Shown here: positions 59,349 through 62,212 of the stretch, in pieces
How the letters are laid out: every line of letters begins with the position of its first letter
How positions within the stretch are numbered: the first letter of the stretch is position 1
From: Candidatus Brevifilum fermentans
GTDB lineage: Bacteria; Chloroflexota; Anaerolineae; Anaerolineales; Villigracilaceae
Assembly (NCBI GenBank): GCA_945877125.1
Contig: CAMCQT010000012.1
Coordinates: 1 to 62,212, forward strand
Reading direction: 5' to 3'
DNA length: 62,212 nt
Program-made: the position numbers and the translations under genes
Notes under the pieces: generated by a model
Told to the model about the DNA's origin: nothing
Database searches by the model: none
The model's input: only the letters and a program-made list of their open reading frames with translations

Positions 59349-60005
59349 TTATAGCCGTTTGCTTCCGATCAAACTGCTGAACCAGCCGAGCGGAAACGCC
59401 AGCATGTGCGCTAAATCTGCCGAGAATTTGACTTGCGCGTTTTCTCCAGCGGCGGCGGGCATGAACAGGATGATTACAAACATGGCAAATAACAACCCGC
59501 CGCTGACCCAGTTCCACGGGCGTTTCATCTGTGCGCTGACCAACCCGAGGCAGGCGAAATATCCCGCCGAGGGACCGACATCCCGTGCGACTTCGGCGGC
59601 TTCCAATCCAAAATCGTGCAGTTGGTGAAGACCCAGCGAGATAATCAGCGAAAGCAAAATCAATGCCAACAGGTGTACGCCCCAAAAAGTGGCGGCGGTT
59701 CGCTTCCAGCCCGTCAGCCATTCAGCCAAGCCAACCGCGAAAGCGACAAAAAACAACGCTTCCCAAAAAACAACTCGGCCCGATGTGACCAGCGCCGAAG
59801 TGAACATGCGCTCGATGTTTCCGTACCACAAGTCATTGGGCGCAAAGCCAGTACGATTGAGCCAGTGATGGGTGATGGTCTGAAAGGTGGTGTTTGTCGT
59901 CAGCGCGGCGATGACCAAAAGAGCCAGCATCGTCAATGTAAATGGCAGGCGACTGACTAAATCGCGGAATTTATTTTTATTCGACCAAAAGGGGAATGCC
60001 GTCAT
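59349..60005 (-). CDS. Rhomboid-like membrane protein
   Basis: 218 aa with six hydrophobic segments. DVGPSAGYFACLG near residue 140 and DLAHMLAFPLGW near 200 resemble the rhomboid GxSG and AHxxGxxxG motifs. The Ser and His are present, but the spacing GPSAG is not exact, so activity is uncertain. A GW-type N-terminus has the long loop 1 of rhomboids (LNRTGFAPNDLWYGN). It lies 33 bp before the flippase and 65 bp after the kinase, in one operon-like run. It may act on an adjacent membrane protein. Confidence 0.55.
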   Translation of the reverse strand: MTAFPFWSNKNKFRDLVSRLPFTLTMLALLVIAALTTNTTFQTITHHWLNRTGFAPNDLWYGNIERMFTSALVTSGRVVFWEALFFVAFAVGLAEWLTGWKRTAATFWGVHLLALILLSLIISLGLHQLHDFGLEAAEVARDVGPSAGYFACLGLVSAQMKRPWNWVSGGLLFAMFVIILFMPAAAGENAQVKFSADLAHMLAFPLGWFSSLIGSKRL

Positions 60006-60070
60006 GTTCGCACTCTTTCTTCATTCATATTTAGACAATATGCGTATTGTTTAAATATGGAGGACCCGAA

Positions 60071-61558
60071 TTATGTTTTTATACACAGTGGAAATATTAC
60101 CTCGAATATAGAACCATTCCCTAATGTGCTTTTAACTTCAATACTCCCGCCGTGTAATTTGGCAATACCTTCCACAATTGCCAGCCCCAGCCCGCTGCCT
60201 GTTGGGGATGATGCGTCATTGGATTGGGTGCGGGACTCGTCTACCCGATAGAAGCGGTCAAAGAGGTGGGCGAGGTGTTCGCTTGGGATGCCCGGTCCGC
60301 TATCAGAAACACGCACCCAGCCCAAAGGTTGGGTGGGATGCGTGCCTGCTTCGACTAGAATATGCCGCGGTTGATTCATCCCATTTTGGGCGGTGTACTT
60401 GATCGCATTTTCCACCAAATTGGTCAGCATCTGCGTCAGAGATTGGCGGTCGCCGAAGATTGTCACTTCGGGCAGGTCGCCAGTTTCGAGTTTTATTTCC
60501 TGGCGGGCGGCGAGGGGCGCGAGACGTTCGACAACATCGAGCGCAAGGTCGCTCAGGTCGAGCGGTTCCTGGTGCAAAGATTGCTGGTGCGCGTCCATGC
60601 GGGCGAGGGTCAGCATGTCGCCGACGAGGTGACTCATCAACTCGTTTTCCGATTGAACGATTTGCAGCACACGTTGATATTCTTTCACGGGGCGCGGGGC
60701 GGAGAGGGCGCGCGCGGTTTCCAAGTTGACGATGGTGAGCGGGGTGCGTAGTTCGTGACTGGCATCGGCGGTGAATTGACGCTGGCGCGCAAAAGCAGAT
60801 TCAAGCCGCGCCAGCATCGAATCAAAAGTTTCTGCCAGTTGACCGATCTCATCTTTTGTTGACAAATTAAATCTTTGGCTGAGGTCTGTCTCGCTGATGG
60901 AACGCGCTTTGGCGGCGATTGTTTTCACGGGGCGCATGGCGCGGTCTGCGAGCCAAAACCCGCCCGCAAAGGAAATCAGCAAGGTCGAGCCGATCAAAAT
61001 AATCAAGGTGACAAATAATCGTCCCAGTTTGCCACTTGGGTCGAGTGGAGTTCCAATCGCCAGATAGCCAGCAGACGCATTTTTTGAGTTGAGGGGGACG
61101 ACCTTGAAAATATATTGAACCCGACCCGCGGCGTTGTGTAAAGTTAATAACTCGATTGCCGGGTTGTGTTCGTCTCCTTTGCTGACGCTGGAAAGGTCAA
61201 GCCCGATTGGGTCTGTGAATGCTCCCCACATTTTTTGCAGCGACCCATCAGGGTTGTACAAGGCAAGCACATCTTCCTTTTGGAGGGATGTATCGTCGCC
61301 GTCGTTGGCGCTCAGCGGGAAGCCTTGTTGCTGGGGATTGGCGGTATCCGCCCCAAAGGTCTTTTCGATATTTTCAAGCTTTGATTCGAGATGAATTAAT
61401 GTTTCTGCCTGTAATTCCTGAATTTGCATGTACAACAACATGCCGCTGAATCCAATTAAAAGAATAGCCAAAATAAATTCAAACCAAAGCGCAAGCCGAA
61501 AGCGGATGCTGTGAAGAAGCAGGTTGATGCGGTTGAAAATGTTCATGCAGAATCTCAT
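60071..61558 (-). CDS. Membrane sensor histidine kinase, OmpR-partner type
   Basis: 495 aa. TM1 about 27-47, extracytoplasmic sensor 50-185, TM2 about 188-208, HAMP (FWLADRAMRPVKTIAAKARS), HisKA with FTADASHELRTPLTIV (His phosphoacceptor), and HATPase with NLVENAIKYT, DSGPGIP, FYRVDES and GSGLGLAIV. The ATG overlaps the truncated regulator's stop by ATGA, fixing the start. Because that regulator has lost its receiver, the kinase is an orphan here unless it uses another partner. Confidence 0.88.
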   Translation of the reverse strand: MRFCMNIFNRINLLLHSIRFRLALWFEFILAILLIGFSGMLLYMQIQELQAETLIHLESKLENIEKTFGADTANPQQQGFPLSANDGDDTSLQKEDVLALYNPDGSLQKMWGAFTDPIGLDLSSVSKGDEHNPAIELLTLHNAAGRVQYIFKVVPLNSKNASAGYLAIGTPLDPSGKLGRLFVTLIILIGSTLLISFAGGFWLADRAMRPVKTIAAKARSISETDLSQRFNLSTKDEIGQLAETFDSMLARLESAFARQRQFTADASHELRTPLTIVNLETARALSAPRPVKEYQRVLQIVQSENELMSHLVGDMLTLARMDAHQQSLHQEPLDLSDLALDVVERLAPLAARQEIKLETGDLPEVTIFGDRQSLTQMLTNLVENAIKYTAQNGMNQPRHILVEAGTHPTQPLGWVRVSDSGPGIPSEHLAHLFDRFYRVDESRTQSNDASSPTGSGLGLAIVEGIAKLHGGSIEVKSTLGNGSIFEVIFPLCIKT

Positions 61559-61632
61559 GCAGGGCGGCGCAGACGATAGCCCGAGCCGCGGATGGTTTCG
61601 ATTAACTTCACATCGAAGGGGTCGTCAATTTT
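61555..61632 (-). pseudogene. Response regulator remnant (C-terminus only)
   Basis: Reading KIDDPFDVKLIETIRGSGYR and then LRRPA to the stop, this is the final winged-helix strand and tail of an OmpR/PhoB regulator. About 200 residues upstream are replaced by a transposase fragment. Its stop overlaps the kinase ATG. Confidence 0.75.
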
Positions 61633-62080
61633 GGAAAAATCTATTACTGCCCGCTCAAGGATAATCGCCAAGTAGATGATTCCGTTGGCTCAAAACCTTA
61701 CCAACGAGTTTACAGCCTTGAATGGACAGACACTGAAAAACAACATGGCAAGGTCATCAAAATCAAAGGTTTCCCTGCCGAACATAAGGTGAAAGTATTC
61801 CGAGTAGTGCTGTCCGCCTTCGGCGCAGCGCACGGATTATGTCGTGACAAACGAGATGGCTCAGGACAACGTGGCGGTCGTACATGATGTGTGCGGCTTT
61901 CGTTGGAAGGTCGAGCAATTTCACCGAGAAACCAAGCAGTTGACAGGCATTGAAGGAAATCAGTGCTGTAAAGCAAGAAGCGTCAGAAATCACATTGGCT
62001 GCGCTATTTTAGTTTGGGTTCGTCTCAAACAGGTAGCGGTCGAAACACAACGAACTATTTATCCAGCAATTCCAAATCTA
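61621..62080 (+). pseudogene. Decayed IS701-like transposase, C-terminal part
   Basis: Frame 1 reads KIYYCPLKDNRQVDDS, then QRVYSLEWTDTE and KGFPAEHKVKVFRVVLSA to about 61820. After a frameshift the second frame gives TDYVVTNEMAQDNVAVVHDV and CGFRWKVEQFHRETKQLTGI, then HIGCAILVWVRLKQVA. The WKVEQFHRETKQLTGIE stretch with its Glu is the catalytic C-terminus of IS701-type transposases. The N-terminal DD part is absent and both frames lack a start. Confidence 0.75.
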
Positions 62081-62130
62081 AAATTTCTGACACCGCCAAG
62101 GATCTTGATTTTGCTGTTTTGTCAAACCGT

Positions 62131-62198
62131 CCACGAATTTTCCACGAATAAACGAATGTCGGCCCACAAATTCGAGCATTCGTGAGCTATTCGTGGAT
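62131..62198. repeat. CCACGAAT ... ATTCGTGG palindromic repeat
   Basis: CCACGAATTTTCCACGAAT and CATTCGTGAGCTATTCGTGG form an imperfect palindrome, related to the repeat at 4634-4709. Confidence 0.6.
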
Positions 62199-62212
62199 GG
62201 TTGGTGGTTCAA

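Overview
The window looks like a chromosomal segment of an uncultured Chloroflexota bacterium, most likely class Anaerolineae. This is inferred from gene content: an alpha-aminoadipate (AAA) type lysine operon with LysX, Ala/Pro/Thr-rich lipoprotein N-termini, several split or fused enzymes, and many short palindromic repeats between genes. No rRNA, tRNA or CRISPR array was recognised, so the taxonomic call is soft.

Layout. 1-5.1 kb: end of a cadherin-repeat surface protein, then on the minus strand a GntR regulator with a 2-oxoacid:ferredoxin oxidoreductase (korAB), and an ASCH-domain protein. 5.3-10.8 kb: minus-strand lysine operon lysS-lysT-lysU-hicdh-lysX, preceded by a sigma70-type promoter, a 40-codon leader ORF with a Lys/Arg cluster, and an intrinsic terminator (apparent attenuator). 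10.8-16.4 kb: nitrogen locus with a putative small RNA (about 105 nt), a glnE carrying two ACT-like domains between its two nucleotidyltransferase halves, and divergent glnA. The small RNA is complementary to the glnA ribosome-binding site, and both promoters share a motif. 16.6-24.7 kb: a GAF histidine kinase with a double-receiver LuxR regulator, an ADP-forming acyl-CoA synthetase/GNAT protein, and a lone hutH.

24.9-41 kb is the most interesting part. It is a divergent sugar-phosphate island around an RpiR-family regulator. The plus side encodes a sugar-type ABC importer, methylthioribose kinase (mtnK) and mtnA. The minus side encodes a second MtnA-like isomerase, a small four-cysteine protein, an LsrF-like aldolase/thiolase, an SDR, a class II aldolase, split transketolase, a RuBisCO-like protein and a solute-binding-like protein without a signal peptide. 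Both promoters carry the same operator, ACCAC(C/T)-N19-(T/A)GTGGT. The set suggests uptake, phosphorylation, isomerisation and carbon-carbon cleavage of a 5-modified ribose such as 5-methylthioribose or 5-deoxyribose, by a route not identical to any pathway I know.

40.9-51.8 kb: an ABC-2 transporter with one permease fused to a PrsW-like protease, an endonuclease/phosphatase-fold lipoprotein, an acyltransferase-3 fusion, and a heterodimeric ABC exporter. 51.8-57.3 kb: a miniature inverted-repeat element, a NarL-type two-component system and an uncharacterised DUF1097/Tm-1-like/PEP-hydrolase-like gene set. 57.3-62.2 kb: a flippase, rhomboid-like protein and histidine kinase segment bounded by two decayed transposase genes, with an MprF-like gene and an OmpR-type regulator truncated at the two edges.
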